Shown: positions 50,979 to 60,082 of the stretch, in pieces
How positions within the stretch are numbered: position 1 is the first letter of the stretch
Layout of the letters: the number at the start of each line of letters is the position of its first letter
Source: Arthrobacter sp. FW305-BF8
GTDB lineage: Bacteria; Actinomycetota; Actinomycetes; Actinomycetales; Micrococcaceae
NCBI RefSeq assembly: GCF_021789315.1
Contig: NZ_CP084561.1
Span: 1,798,001 to 1,862,000, forward strand
Length of the DNA: 64,000 bases
Direction of reading: 5' to 3'
The notes under the pieces: generated by a model
The model's input: only the letters and a program-made list of their open reading frames with translations
Databases searched by the model: none
What the model was told of the DNA's origin: nothing
Position numbers and translations under genes: made by a program

Positions 50979-53870
50979 ATGGCCACACGTACTTCCCCCG
51001 CGCCAAAACGTACCCCCAGCAGTAAAACGGGCGCATCCGCGGGCCGCAGCGGCTCTTCCGCGGCCAAATCCGGCCGGGCCGGATCGTCCGCCGGCAGCGC
51101 CCGCACGCGCCAGCTTCCCGCCGTCGAACACCGGCAGCCCTGGCTGCTGCGGGTGGCCGGCGGGGCCTGGCTGGGCATCGGCCACCTGGTGGGCGGGGGA
51201 GTGCGCCGGATCGGCCAGGATGTCAGCGACCTGGCCCCCGAAGACCGCCGCGACGGCGCCGCCCTGTTCAACCTGGCCCTCGCGGTCTTCATCGCCACCT
51301 TCGCGTGGTGGGGTTTCCGTGGCTGGTTCCCGGACGCCGTCTACGCCGTGGTCAACGGCACCTTCGGCTGGATGTCGCTGGTCCTGCCGCTCATGCTCTT
51401 CGTGTGCGCCTGCAGGCTCTTCCGGCAGCCTGTGGACGGCCGCGGAAACAACCGCGTGGGCATCGGCTTCCTCATCATGACGTTCGCAGGGTGCGGGATC
51501 GCGCACATCGTGGGCGGCCAGCCGACCGTGAGCGAGGGCTTCGACGGGCTGCGGCAGGCTGGCGGCATGCTGGGCTTCCTGGCGGCCTCGCCGCTGGCCG
51601 CCATTCACCCCGCGGTCCCGGTGGTCCTGTACGGGCTGCTGGCCTTCGTGTCTGTCCTCATCGTCACGGCCACGCCGTTCGGGGCCATACCGCGGCGGCT
51701 GCGCGGCGCCTATGAGCACCTGATGGGGATCGACCTGCAGGAGAACGACGGCGACGCCCACGACCGCAGCTACCTGTACGAGAACAGCCCGCCCGCCCCC
51801 AAGAAGAAGCGCAAACGGCTCTTCGGCAAGGACGAGGAAGCCGACCCCCGGCTGGAAGGCTACGTCGGAGACGAAGCGTTTGAACATGCCGTGGTCGACG
51901 ACGACGACGAGCCGTCACCGGAGGCCGGCAAGGGGCGCCCCGCCGTGGCCCCGGGAGTCCGGCGGCCCACCCAGGCGGAGATCGCCGTCGAGAAGATCAA
52001 GGCAGCCCAAGGACTCGGCGCCAAGGGCGCCGACGCCGAGAACGCCACCGAGGCCATTCCGCTCGTGGTCCCCGGCATGGCCGGTTCGGCGACCTCACCC
52101 GGCTCGACTGCCGCTGCTGCCGCGCAGGTGCCGTCCAAGCCAGTCGCGCCCGCGCCGCCGCCCACACCGATTCCGCAGCGCACGGAGCAACTGTCCCTCG
52201 CAGGCGATGTCACCTACACGCTGCCGTCGTCCGACGTGCTCACGCCAGGCTCCATTCCCAAGGAACGCACGGAAGCCAACGACGCCGTCGTCGCCGCCCT
52301 GACTGACACACTCCAGCAGTTCAACGTGGATGCGACTGTGACCGGTTTTAGCCGCGGTCCGACCGTGACCCGGTACGAGATCGAACTGGCGCCGGGCACC
52401 AAAGTGGAGCGAGTCACCGCGCTGTCCAAAAACATCTCCTACGCCGTCGCCTCGAGCGACGTCCGCATCCTGAGCCCCATTCCCGGCAAGTCCGCCATCG
52501 GCATCGAGATCCCCAACACGGACCGCGAGACCGTGTCGCTGGGTGACGTCCTGCGCAGCCAGAATGCCCGCCGCACGGACCACCCCATGGTCATGGGCGT
52601 CGGCAAGGACGTCGAGGGCGGCTACGTCGTGGCCAACCTGGCCAAGATGCCCCACCTGCTGGTGGCCGGTGCCACCGGCGCCGGTAAGTCCTCGTTCGTG
52701 AACTCCATGATCACGTCCCTGCTGATGCGGGCCACGCCCGACGAGGTCCGCATGGTCATGGTGGACCCCAAGCGCGTGGAGCTCACCGCCTACGAAGGCG
52801 TGCCGCACCTCATCACGCCCATCATCACCAACCCCAAAAAGGCCGCCGAGGCGCTGCAGTGGGTGGTCCGCGAAATGGACGCCCGCTACGACGACCTCGC
52901 CAACTACGGCTTCAAGCACGTGGACGACTTTAACAAGGCAGTGCGCGCCGGCAAGGTCCAGCCGCCGGTGGACTCCAAGCGGGTCATCCGGCCCTACCCG
53001 TACCTCCTGGTGATCGTGGATGAGCTCGCCGACCTCATGATGGTCGCACCGCGGGACGTGGAAGATTCGATCGTCCGCATCACGCAGCTGGCCCGCGCCG
53101 CCGGTATCCACCTGGTGCTCGCCACGCAGCGCCCGTCCGTTGACGTGGTCACCGGCCTCATCAAGGCCAACGTGCCGTCCCGCATGGCCTTTGCCACGTC
53201 CTCCGTGACCGACTCACGCGTGGTCCTCGACCAGCCCGGGGCCGAGAAGCTGATCGGGCAGGGTGACGCTCTGTTCCTTCCCATGGGCGCTTCCAAGGCG
53301 ATGCGTGTCCAGGGCGCCTGGGTCACAGAATCCGAGATCCACAAGGTGGTCGAGCACGTCAAGGGCCAGCTCCAGGCCGTCTACCGTGACGACGTCGCGC
53401 CCGAGGCGCAGAAGAAGCAGATCGACGACGACATCGGGGACGACCTCGAGGTGCTGCTGCAGGCCACGGAGCTGGTGGTCACCACCCAGTTCGGCTCGAC
53501 GTCCATGCTGCAGCGCAAGCTCCGCGTCGGGTTCGCCAAGGCAGGCCGCCTCATGGACCTGCTCGAATCGCGCGGCGTTGTTGGTCCGTCGGAAGGCTCC
53601 AAGGCGCGCGACGTGCTGGTCAAGCCGGACGACCTCGCCGCGGTTCTGGCCGCGATGAAGGGCCAGGAGGCACCGGCCACGGCCGATTCCCAGACCGCCG
53701 CGCTCAGTGACAACGCCAATGCCAACATCGCGCAGGGCGGCTACGCGGAGGACCTCGTTGCCGCCGACCTGGACAACCGCACCCAGAGTGTCGACTATTA
53801 CGACGGCGCCGACAGCTCCGGTGACGACGAGGACGGTTCCGAGGACGCCTGGTCCCTCACCGGCAGGTAG
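50979..53870 (+). CDS. ftsK: DNA translocase FtsK/SpoIIIE
   Basis: 963 residues from ATG 50979, selected because TACCGT (50966-50971) ends 7 nt upstream; GTG 50970 is within the promoter. The N terminus is basic (about 1-50), followed by four hydrophobic segments (about 95-230), an acidic linker, then the motor: Walker A GATGAGKSSF (about 563-572), VDPKRVELTAY, VIVDELADLMM (Walker B), and ATQRPSVDVVTGLIK. The winged-helix gamma domain (about 860-930, ELVVTTQFGSTSMLQRKLRVG) recognises KOPS-like sequences. Moves DNA at the septum in division. Confidence 0.96.
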   Translation: MATRTSPAPKRTPSSKTGASAGRSGSSAAKSGRAGSSAGSARTRQLPAVEHRQPWLLRVAGGAWLGIGHLVGGGVRRIGQDVSDLAPEDRRDGAALFNLALAVFIATFAWWGFRGWFPDAVYAVVNGTFGWMSLVLPLMLFVCACRLFRQPVDGRGNNRVGIGFLIMTFAGCGIAHIVGGQPTVSEGFDGLRQAGGMLGFLAASPLAAIHPAVPVVLYGLLAFVSVLIVTATPFGAIPRRLRGAYEHLMGIDLQENDGDAHDRSYLYENSPPAPKKKRKRLFGKDEEADPRLEGYVGDEAFEHAVVDDDDEPSPEAGKGRPAVAPGVRRPTQAEIAVEKIKAAQGLGAKGADAENATEAIPLVVPGMAGSATSPGSTAAAAAQVPSKPVAPAPPPTPIPQRTEQLSLAGDVTYTLPSSDVLTPGSIPKERTEANDAVVAALTDTLQQFNVDATVTGFSRGPTVTRYEIELAPGTKVERVTALSKNISYAVASSDVRILSPIPGKSAIGIEIPNTDRETVSLGDVLRSQNARRTDHPMVMGVGKDVEGGYVVANLAKMPHLLVAGATGAGKSSFVNSMITSLLMRATPDEVRMVMVDPKRVELTAYEGVPHLITPIITNPKKAAEALQWVVREMDARYDDLANYGFKHVDDFNKAVRAGKVQPPVDSKRVIRPYPYLLVIVDELADLMMVAPRDVEDSIVRITQLARAAGIHLVLATQRPSVDVVTGLIKANVPSRMAFATSSVTDSRVVLDQPGAEKLIGQGDALFLPMGASKAMRVQGAWVTESEIHKVVEHVKGQLQAVYRDDVAPEAQKKQIDDDIGDDLEVLLQATELVVTTQFGSTSMLQRKLRVGFAKAGRLMDLLESRGVVGPSEGSKARDVLVKPDDLAAVLAAMKGQEAPATADSQTAALSDNANANIAQGGYAEDLVAADLDNRTQSVDYYDGADSSGDDEDGSEDAWSLTGR

Positions 53871-53924
53871 TCTTCACGGGCATCAGCAAGAAAGCGGTAG
53901 CGCCGAAGACGGTAGCCTAGAAGG

Positions 53925-54584
53925 GTGACTAGCACCGAAGCGACCGCGGCCGGCTCCAACAGCTCCGGGATCTGGAATCTTCCCAACATCCTCACGATGC
54001 TCCGCATCGCGCTGGTGCCGTTCTTCGTGTGGTTCCTGATCGCCGACGCCCCGGGCCTGCGGAGCGAGTCCGGCGGGTGGCGCTGGGCGGCCGTGGCGGC
54101 GTTCGCCGTCGCGATTTACACGGACAAGCTCGACGGCGACATCGCCCGCAGCCGGGGACTGGTCACCGACTTCGGCAAGATCGCCGATCCGATCGCGGAC
54201 AAGCTGCTGACCGGATCGGCCCTGGTCATGCTGTGCGTCCTGAATGAGCTGCCCTGGTGGATGACGATCGTGATCCTGGTCCGTGAGTGGGGCATCACAG
54301 CGCTGCGGTTCTTCGTCATCCGGTACGGCGTCATCCCGGCGTCACGCGGCGGCAAGCTCAAGACGGTTGTCCAGACCGTGGCGATCTTCCTCTACCTCCT
54401 TCCGCTGGCTTCCATCGCACCGTGGCTGACATGGGTGGCCTTCGCGGTGATGCTGGCAGCCGTGCTGATCACCGTCTGGACCGGCGCCGAATATGTCATT
54501 CAGGCGCTGAAAGTCCGGTCGGAGGGGCTGCGCCGGCGGGCTGCGGACCTCGGCCAGCAGGAGAACGAGGAGGGCCAGCCGTGA
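53925..54584 (+). CDS. pgsA: CDP-alcohol phosphatidyltransferase (PgsA-like)
   Basis: 219 residues with several hydrophobic helices. The family motif D-x2-D-G-x2-A-R-x8-G-x3-D-x3-D is complete in DKLDGDIARSRG and TDFGKIADPIADK. Likely phosphatidylglycerophosphate synthase, since WNLPNILTMLRI at the N terminus and pairing with cinA are typical of pgsA. GTG start with TAGCCT (53913-53918) 6 nt upstream. Overlaps cinA by 4 bp. Confidence 0.9.
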   Translation: MTSTEATAAGSNSSGIWNLPNILTMLRIALVPFFVWFLIADAPGLRSESGGWRWAAVAAFAVAIYTDKLDGDIARSRGLVTDFGKIADPIADKLLTGSALVMLCVLNELPWWMTIVILVREWGITALRFFVIRYGVIPASRGGKLKTVVQTVAIFLYLLPLASIAPWLTWVAFAVMLAAVLITVWTGAEYVIQALKVRSEGLRRRAADLGQQENEEGQP

Positions 54585-55066
54585 CGAATCTGCACCGGAT
54601 CGCCGGGGAAGCCGTGGCTGCGGCCGTCGGGCGCGGCGTCACCGTCGCCACCGCGGAATCGCTCACGGCAGGAATGGTCGCCGCCGTACTGGCCGACACC
54701 CCCGGGGCCTCCGCCATGCTGCAGGGCGGCGTGGTCTCCTACAGCAACACCGTGAAGCGGGACGTCCTTGGCGTTTCCCAGGACCTGCTGGACGCCGTCG
54801 GATCGGTAGATGAAGCAGTGGCTGCCGCCATGGCCGACGGCGCCCGGCGGGTCTGCGGCGCGGACCTCGCCGTCTCCACCACGGGCGTCGCCGGCCCTGA
54901 CGCGCACGACGGCAAGGCCGTCGGAACGGTGTTCGTAGGCGTCGCCACTGCGCAGGGTGTGCAGGCCTTTCCCTACAGCTTCCAGGGCACCCGGGCAGAA
55001 ATCCGCGGGCTGGCCTGTGGCGCTGCTTTGGAGCGGCTGCAGGAGGCACTGGCTGCGTTAAGCTGA
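54581..55066 (+). CDS. cinA: CinA-family nicotinamide-nucleotide amidohydrolase
   Basis: 161 residues, the stand-alone C-terminal CinA/PncC domain without the N-terminal MoCF part. TAESLTAGMVAAVLADTPGAS, GGVVSYSNTVKRDVLGV and STTGVAGPD are diagnostic. Deamidates NMN to NaMN. Starts at GTG inside the pgsA stop. Its partner genes clgR and recA follow, the classical cinA-recA linkage. Confidence 0.92.
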   Translation: MTNLHRIAGEAVAAAVGRGVTVATAESLTAGMVAAVLADTPGASAMLQGGVVSYSNTVKRDVLGVSQDLLDAVGSVDEAVAAAMADGARRVCGADLAVSTTGVAGPDAHDGKAVGTVFVGVATAQGVQAFPYSFQGTRAEIRGLACGAALERLQEALAALS

Positions 55067-55165
55067 GTTTCCGGCTACGCTGACCTGGCCCGCTGACTGC
55101 GCTAAGCTACCCGGAGTAAGGTTGCCGGGAACAAAAAGCGAATCCGAATAGTTGTCACATTGTGT

Positions 55166-55186
55166 CGCCTCTCCTTGAGGGAGGCG
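55166..55186. promoter_or_regulatory. Inverted repeat upstream of clgR
   Basis: CGCCTCTC (55166-55173) pairs with GGGAGGCG (55179-55186), one wobble, 5-nt centre. A -10-like TAGGAT (55189-55194) starts 2 nt later. It could be an autoregulatory operator for ClgR or another stress factor. Function inferred from position only. Confidence 0.4.
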
Positions 55187-55257
55187 CCTAGGATGAAGAG
55201 AACATATGCGGTTTACGTCACAGTGAACCGGAACCATGAGGGAGCAAGGCGATACAG

Positions 55258-55698
55258 ATGGTAAAGCAGCCCGTGTCCGTAAACGGCGTTGTCCGCTGGA
55301 AGGACGTGGGCCTCGCCGATCAGGCCAAGAGCGAACAGAAGGAGCGCAAGATGGTTGTACTTCGTCACGAAATCGGTGATGTACTGCGCGATGTCCGCCA
55401 GCGGCAAGGGCGTACCCTCCGCGAAGTTTCGCACAGTGCCCGGGTCTCCCTGGGTTACCTGAGTGAAGTGGAACGCGGCCAGAAGGAAGCTTCCTCGGAA
55501 CTCCTGTCCTCGATCTGTTCGGCGCTGGATGTTCCGCTTTCCAGCATGCTCCGTGAGGTCAGCGACCGCGTGGCTGTCGCCGAAGGCGTTGCCGTGCCGG
55601 ACACCGTCCCGCAGGAATTCTCCCAGCGTTACGGCCGTGACCTGAGCAGCGAGCTCAACAACGAGCTCGCCACGGAAATGCTGTCGGGCGCCCGGTAA
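55258..55698 (+). CDS. clgR: ClgR-like XRE-family transcriptional regulator
   Basis: 146 residues. The helix-turn-helix (RHEIGDVLRDVRQRQGRTL, REVSHSARVSLGYLSEVERG, QKEASSELLSSICSALDVPL) is that of ClgR, which activates clp protease and stress genes in actinobacteria. The C terminus ends in a short hydrophobic-poor tail with LSGAR, a possible Clp recognition region. The ATG at 55258 gives an N-terminal extension of 31 residues; ATG 55351, preceded by GGAG, would start directly at the DNA-binding domain. A terminator follows. Confidence 0.88.
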   Translation: MVKQPVSVNGVVRWKDVGLADQAKSEQKERKMVVLRHEIGDVLRDVRQRQGRTLREVSHSARVSLGYLSEVERGQKEASSELLSSICSALDVPLSSMLREVSDRVAVAEGVAVPDTVPQEFSQRYGRDLSSELNNELATEMLSGAR

Positions 55699-55750
55699 CG
55701 GAACCCGGAACTCCGGAGTAATAGCAACAGCTCCGGACTAATAGCAACAG

Positions 55751-55783
55751 CGAAGGCCTCCGGCAATCCGCCGGAGGCCTTCG
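55751..55783. terminator. Bidirectional terminator between clgR and marR
   Basis: Perfect 14-bp stem CGAAGGCCTCCGGC (55751-55764) with GCCGGAGGCCTTCG (55770-55783) over a 5-nt loop, between convergent genes. Just upstream an 18-nt segment containing CTCCGG-A-TAATAGCAACAG is directly repeated. Confidence 0.85.
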
Positions 55784-55808
55784 TCGTGCCTTGAAATCAA
55801 GCCCTAAT

Positions 55809-56315
55809 CTAGACGTCGTCCCGGGGGAATCCGTCACGTTCGTACGTGGCGTTGAGCTTGGCCATGTAGGTGGCCAGCGCGTCGAGGTCCTCCACCGGCC
55901 ATTCGCCCAGGCGCTCACGGAACACCTGCCGCCGGGCATCCTGCACCTGGTGCATCTTCTCTTCGCCTTCGGCTGTGAGCCGGATCGTTTGCGCCCTGCC
56001 GTCCAGCGGGTCGGCTTCCTTGAGCACCAGGCCGATGCTTTCAAGGAATGCGATTTGCCTGCTGACGGACGGCTTGCCGACGCCGATGCTGGATGCAAGT
56101 TCGGTGAGGCGGATGGGGCCGCTCTTGCGGATCACGCTAAGCAGTCCATAGGCGGCCGGCTCCATGTCCGGGTGGACCTCGCGCGACAGTTGCTGGGAAA
56201 TGGACCGGGCCCGTCGCCAGAAAAGACTGATCTGGTGCTCCACATTGGTCAGTGCCGTATCAAGCGTGTCCTCGAAGGGGGCAGTGGTTCCGGGGGCTTC
56301 AGCGGGATTGCTCAT
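55809..56315 (-). CDS. MarR-family transcriptional regulator
   Basis: 168 residues from ATG 56315. Winged helix: EPAAYGLLSVIRKSGPIRLT, ELASSIGVGKPSVSRQIAFL, ESIGLVLKEADPLDGRAQTI with the wing D-x-R. ATG 56315 is preferred over 56324, because TAGAAT on the minus strand (complement of 56323-56328) ends 7 nt upstream, and 56324 lies within it. Ligand and targets are unknown; no divergent permease is adjacent, since the neighbour is DUF3046. Confidence 0.88.
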   Translation of the reverse strand: MSNPAEAPGTTAPFEDTLDTALTNVEHQISLFWRRARSISQQLSREVHPDMEPAAYGLLSVIRKSGPIRLTELASSIGVGKPSVSRQIAFLESIGLVLKEADPLDGRAQTIRLTAEGEEKMHQVQDARRQVFRERLGEWPVEDLDALATYMAKLNATYERDGFPRDDV

Positions 56316-56357
56316 GGCAACCATTCTAGAGTCAGGGTCCGTGAGAGACTGTATTGG

Positions 56358-56597
56358 GTGAGGATTAGTGATTTCTGGCGGCTGATGGACGACGAATTCG
56401 GGGCCGGCTACTCGCGCGTGCTGGGCGGCTCCCTCGTCCTTGCCGGGGTCGGCGGCCGGACAGCCGACCAGGCCCTCGCCGCGGGCGTCAGTCCCCGCGA
56501 CATCTGGCTGGCGGTGTGCGACGTGCAGGACGTCCCGGAGGAGCGCCGCCTCGGCCGCGATATCAAGCCGCGACAGCACGGGCCAGACCTGGTCTGA
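56358..56597 (+). CDS. DUF3046 protein
   Basis: 79 residues, GTG start. ISDFWRLMDDEFGAGYSRVL, GGRTADQALAAGVSPRDIWL and CDVQDVPEERRLG match DUF3046, a small actinobacterial domain regularly located just upstream of recA. Function unknown. It is divergent from marR with 42 bp between the starts. Confidence 0.85.
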   Translation: MRISDFWRLMDDEFGAGYSRVLGGSLVLAGVGGRTADQALAAGVSPRDIWLAVCDVQDVPEERRLGRDIKPRQHGPDLV

Positions 56598-56645
56598 GAA
56601 GAGCCCGACCCGGCCTGGGAACCTGCTGACACGCCGACAGATTGT

Positions 56646-56661
56646 TCGAATATCTGTTCGG
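56646..56661. promoter_or_regulatory. LexA (SOS) box of recA
   Basis: TCGAAT-ATCT-GTTCGG, matching the actinobacterial SOS box in 5 of 6 positions per half-site. It lies over the -35 region; the -10 is TATGCT at 56669-56674, about 133 bp upstream of the recA ATG. A GC-rich hairpin (GGGCC-GCAGA-GGCCC) lies in the leader at 56759-56773. Confidence 0.75.
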
Positions 56662-56806
56662 GTGCGACTATGCTTTTTGCCAGCGGGTTATCCACATACG
56701 TGCGCCTGCCCGGCAAGAATGTCAGCGGGTGGCGCTAGCGTCGGTGATGACAGACAAAGGGCCGCAGAGGCCCCTCCAAAGCGAGAAAGCATTAGAGGTG
56801 TGAACC

Positions 56807-57859
56807 ATGGCGGCAGCCCCGGATCGTGAAAAAGCGCTTGAAGCAGCGCTCGCGCAGATTGACAAGCAGTTCGGCAAGGGATCGATCATGCGGCTGGGCG
56901 ACGAAACACGCGCCCCCATCGAGATCATCCCCACCGGCTCCATCGCGCTGGACGTCGCACTGGGAATCGGAGGTCTCCCGCGGGGGCGCGTCGTTGAGAT
57001 CTATGGTCCGGAATCGTCAGGTAAGACCACCGTAGCCCTCCACGCCGTGGCCAACGCCCAGCGTGCCGGCGGCATCGCCGCCTTCATCGACGCCGAACAC
57101 GCCCTCGACCCCGAGTACGCCGCCAAGCTCGGCGTGGACACGGACGCCCTGCTGGTCTCCCAGCCGGACACCGGTGAGCAGGCCCTCGAAATCATGGACA
57201 TGCTGGTGGGCTCCGGCTCACTGGACATCGTGGTCATCGACTCCGTGGCAGCGCTGGTGCCGCGCGCGGAAATTGAAGGCGACATGGGCGACAGCCACGT
57301 CGGCCTCCAGGCACGCCTCATGAGTCAGGCCCTGCGAAAGATCACCGGCCGGCTGAGCCAGACCAAGACCACCGCCATTTTCATCAACCAACTGCGTGAA
57401 AAGATTGGTGTGTTCTTCGGTTCCCCGGAAACCACCACCGGTGGTAAGGCGCTGAAGTTCTACGCCTCCGTGCGTATCGACGTCCGCCGCATCCAGACCC
57501 TGAAGGAAGGTGCCGATTCCGTCGGCAACCGCACCAAGGCCAAGATCGTCAAGAACAAGATGGCCCCGCCCTTCAAGATCGCCGAATTCGACATCATCTA
57601 CGGCCAGGGCATCTCCCGCGAGGGCGGCATCATCGACATGGGCGTGGAGCACGGCATCATCAAGAAGTCCGGGTCGTGGTTCACCTACGACGGCGACCAG
57701 CTCGGCCAGGGCATGGAGAATTCGCGCCGCTTCCTGCGCGACAACCCGGAACTCGCCGCGGAACTGGAACGGCTCATCAAGGAAAAGCTCGGCGTGGGAA
57801 CCAAGCCGGCGGCCGACGCCGAAGCTTCACCGAAGCTGAAGGCCGTTGACGGCTTCTAG
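56807..57859 (+). CDS. recA: Recombinase RecA
   Basis: 350 residues. Homologous recombination and LexA co-protease. Walker A GPESSGKTT (about 67-75), IDAEHALDPEYA, VVIDSVAALVPRAEIEG (Walker B), the L2 segment region near GVFFGSPETTTGGKALKFYAS, and the typical C-terminal domain. ATG 56807 has GAGGTG upstream (56794-56799). The C terminus overlaps recX by 14 bp. Confidence 0.98.
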   Translation: MAAAPDREKALEAALAQIDKQFGKGSIMRLGDETRAPIEIIPTGSIALDVALGIGGLPRGRVVEIYGPESSGKTTVALHAVANAQRAGGIAAFIDAEHALDPEYAAKLGVDTDALLVSQPDTGEQALEIMDMLVGSGSLDIVVIDSVAALVPRAEIEGDMGDSHVGLQARLMSQALRKITGRLSQTKTTAIFINQLREKIGVFFGSPETTTGGKALKFYASVRIDVRRIQTLKEGADSVGNRTKAKIVKNKMAPPFKIAEFDIIYGQGISREGGIIDMGVEHGIIKKSGSWFTYDGDQLGQGMENSRRFLRDNPELAAELERLIKEKLGVGTKPAADAEASPKLKAVDGF

Positions 57860-58475
57860 CAGACGCCGGTCCTCTTCGGCCTTTGCCAAGGCCGGAGGGG
57901 ACCGGGAAGCAGGGCCCAGCCCGGACCCCGATGAGGACCGGGACTCAGATCCGGTATCGGTGGCGCGCGCCATCGTACTGCGCCAGTTGACCGCATCGCC
58001 CAAGAGCCGGCTGCAGCTTGAACGCAAGCTGGCCGAGCGCAACGTGCCGGAGGACGTCGCCGCGGCCGTGCTGGACCGTTTCGAAGAGGTCCGGCTCGTC
58101 GACGACGCCGAATTCGCGGACATGTGGGTGCGGAGCAGGTCGCAGTCGCGCAGGCTCGCCAGGGGAGCCCTGCGCCGGGAGCTCGCGGACAAGGGCATTG
58201 ACCCTGACACGGCGGCCTCTGCCCTGGAGCAGGTCAGCGACGAGGACGAGGAAGCCGCCGCCCGCCACCTCGTGCAGCGCAAGCTACGGCCGGGCACGGA
58301 CCTGACTGACCGGGCGGAACGCGACAAGACCACGCGGCGGCTCGCGTCCATGCTCGCGCGCAAGGGGTACCAGCCCTCGCAGGCTTTCCGGATCGTGGGG
58401 GAGGTCCTGGACGCCGCAGCCGGCGGCGCCGCGTCCGGGGAGGACACCTACGGGGCCGCCCCGTCCTGGGAGTGA
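57846..58475 (+). CDS. recX: Regulatory protein RecX
   Basis: 209 residues from a TTG that overlaps the recA end. RecX caps and inhibits RecA filaments. The three-helix repeats are recognisable: ARAIVLRQLTASPKSRLQLE, LAERNVPEDVAAAVLDRFEE, VRLVDDAEFADMWVRSRSQS and MLARKGYQPSQAFRIVGEVL. The N-terminal 35 residues are polar and unconserved, so a start further in (for example GTG near 57960) is possible. Confidence 0.9.
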   Translation: MTASSRRRSSSAFAKAGGDREAGPSPDPDEDRDSDPVSVARAIVLRQLTASPKSRLQLERKLAERNVPEDVAAAVLDRFEEVRLVDDAEFADMWVRSRSQSRRLARGALRRELADKGIDPDTAASALEQVSDEDEEAAARHLVQRKLRPGTDLTDRAERDKTTRRLASMLARKGYQPSQAFRIVGEVLDAAAGGAASGEDTYGAAPSWE

Positions 58476-58530
58476 TCGAACGCCGGGAGTGAACGCGGCC
58501 GGCACTCGTGGCAGCCGGTACCCTTAATGG

Positions 58531-60078
58531 GTGAGTCTGACCTATCCTTCCCCCGCATCCGGCACCGAAAACGCAACCGGCGGCGCCGTCGCGCCCCGCA
58601 CCTACCAGGTGCGCACCTTCGGCTGCCAGATGAACGTTCACGACTCCGAGCGCATGGCGGGCATGCTGGAGGCCGCCGGTTATGTACCGGCGGACGGTGC
58701 CCAGGCCGACGTCGTCGTCTTCAATACCTGCGCAGTGCGGGAAAACGCCGACAACAAGCTCTACGGCAACCTCGGCCAGCTGGCCCCCATCAAAGCCGCC
58801 AACCCGGGGATGCAGATCGCCGTCGGCGGCTGCCTGGCCCAGAAAGACCGCGAAACCATCCTGAAGAAGGCGCCCTGGGTGGATGCCGTCTTCGGCACGC
58901 ACAATGTCGGCGCCTTGCCTGCCCTCCTGGACCGGGCGCGCCACAACAACGAGGCGCAGCTGGAAATCCTTGAGTCGCTGGACGTCTTCCCGTCCACGCT
59001 GCCCACCAAACGCGATTCCGTCTATTCGGGCTGGGTGTCCATTTCGGTCGGCTGCAACAACACCTGCACCTTCTGCATCGTCCCTGCCCTGCGGGGCAAG
59101 GAAAAGGACCGCCGGCCGGGGGAGATCCTCGCCGAGGTCCAGGCCTTGGTGGACGACGGCGCCATCGAAGTGACGCTCCTCGGCCAGAACGTGAACTCCT
59201 ACGGGGTGGAGTTCGGCGACCGCCAGGCCTTCTCCAAGCTGCTCCGCGCCTGCGGCGAGATCCCGGGCCTGGAACGGGTGCGTTTCACGAGCCCTCACCC
59301 GGCTGCGTTCACCGATGACGTCATCGACGCCATGGCCGAGACGCCCAACGTCATGCCGCAGCTGCACATGCCGCTCCAGTCGGGATCGGACAAGGTCCTG
59401 CGGGACATGAAGCGTTCCTACCGGTCGGCGAAGTTCCTGGGGATCCTGGACAAGGTCCGCGCCAAGATGCCGCATGCGGCGATCTCCACGGACATCATCG
59501 TTGGTTTCCCGGGGGAGACGGAGGAGGATTTCCAGGCGACCCTGGACGTCGTCGAAAAGTCTCGCTTCGCCACGGCCTTCACCTTCCAGTACTCCAAGCG
59601 GCCCGGCACGCCGGCCGCGGACTTGCCGGACCAGCTGCCCAAGGCGGTGGTGCAGGAACGCTTCGAGCGCCTCACCGCGCTCCAGGACCGCATTGCCGCG
59701 GAGGAGAACGCCAAGCAGCTGGGACGCCGCGTCGAGGTCATGGTCACCGCCCAGTCCGGCCGCAAGTCCGAGGAAACGCACCGCCTCTCGGGCCGTTCGC
59801 AGGACCAGCGCCTCGTCCACTTCACGGTTCCCGAGGGCGCTCGTGCCCCGCGTCCCGGAGACCTGGTGACCGTCACCATTACGGAAGCGGCCGCCTTCCA
59901 CCTGGTCGCCGATCCTGCCTCCGCAGCCGACTACTCCCTGCGCCGGTCGCGCGCCGGCGATGCCTGGGACAGGGCGCAGGCCGATACCTGCGGTGTGCCC
60001 GCCCCTGGCGCGGCGGGTGCAGCGGGCAGGACGGGCGTGTCGCTCGGCATGCCCTCGCTCCCGGTGCGGAGCCGCTGA
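58531..60078 (+). CDS. miaB: tRNA-2-methylthio-N6-dimethylallyladenosine synthase MiaB
   Basis: 515 residues. Radical SAM methylthiotransferase modifying A37. The UPF0004 domain has TFGCQMNVHDSERM, NTCAVRENADNKLYGNLG and GGCLAQKD (three Cys for the auxiliary cluster); the radical SAM cluster is VGCNNTCTFCIVP; a TRAM domain (about 415-480) follows. GTG with TACCCT (58519-58524) ending 6 nt upstream: leaderless. The C-terminal 40 residues are extra. miaA begins 5 bp after the stop. Confidence 0.97.
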   Translation: MSLTYPSPASGTENATGGAVAPRTYQVRTFGCQMNVHDSERMAGMLEAAGYVPADGAQADVVVFNTCAVRENADNKLYGNLGQLAPIKAANPGMQIAVGGCLAQKDRETILKKAPWVDAVFGTHNVGALPALLDRARHNNEAQLEILESLDVFPSTLPTKRDSVYSGWVSISVGCNNTCTFCIVPALRGKEKDRRPGEILAEVQALVDDGAIEVTLLGQNVNSYGVEFGDRQAFSKLLRACGEIPGLERVRFTSPHPAAFTDDVIDAMAETPNVMPQLHMPLQSGSDKVLRDMKRSYRSAKFLGILDKVRAKMPHAAISTDIIVGFPGETEEDFQATLDVVEKSRFATAFTFQYSKRPGTPAADLPDQLPKAVVQERFERLTALQDRIAAEENAKQLGRRVEVMVTAQSGRKSEETHRLSGRSQDQRLVHFTVPEGARAPRPGDLVTVTITEAAAFHLVADPASAADYSLRRSRAGDAWDRAQADTCGVPAPGAAGAAGRTGVSLGMPSLPVRSR

Positions 60079-60082
60079 CCCG

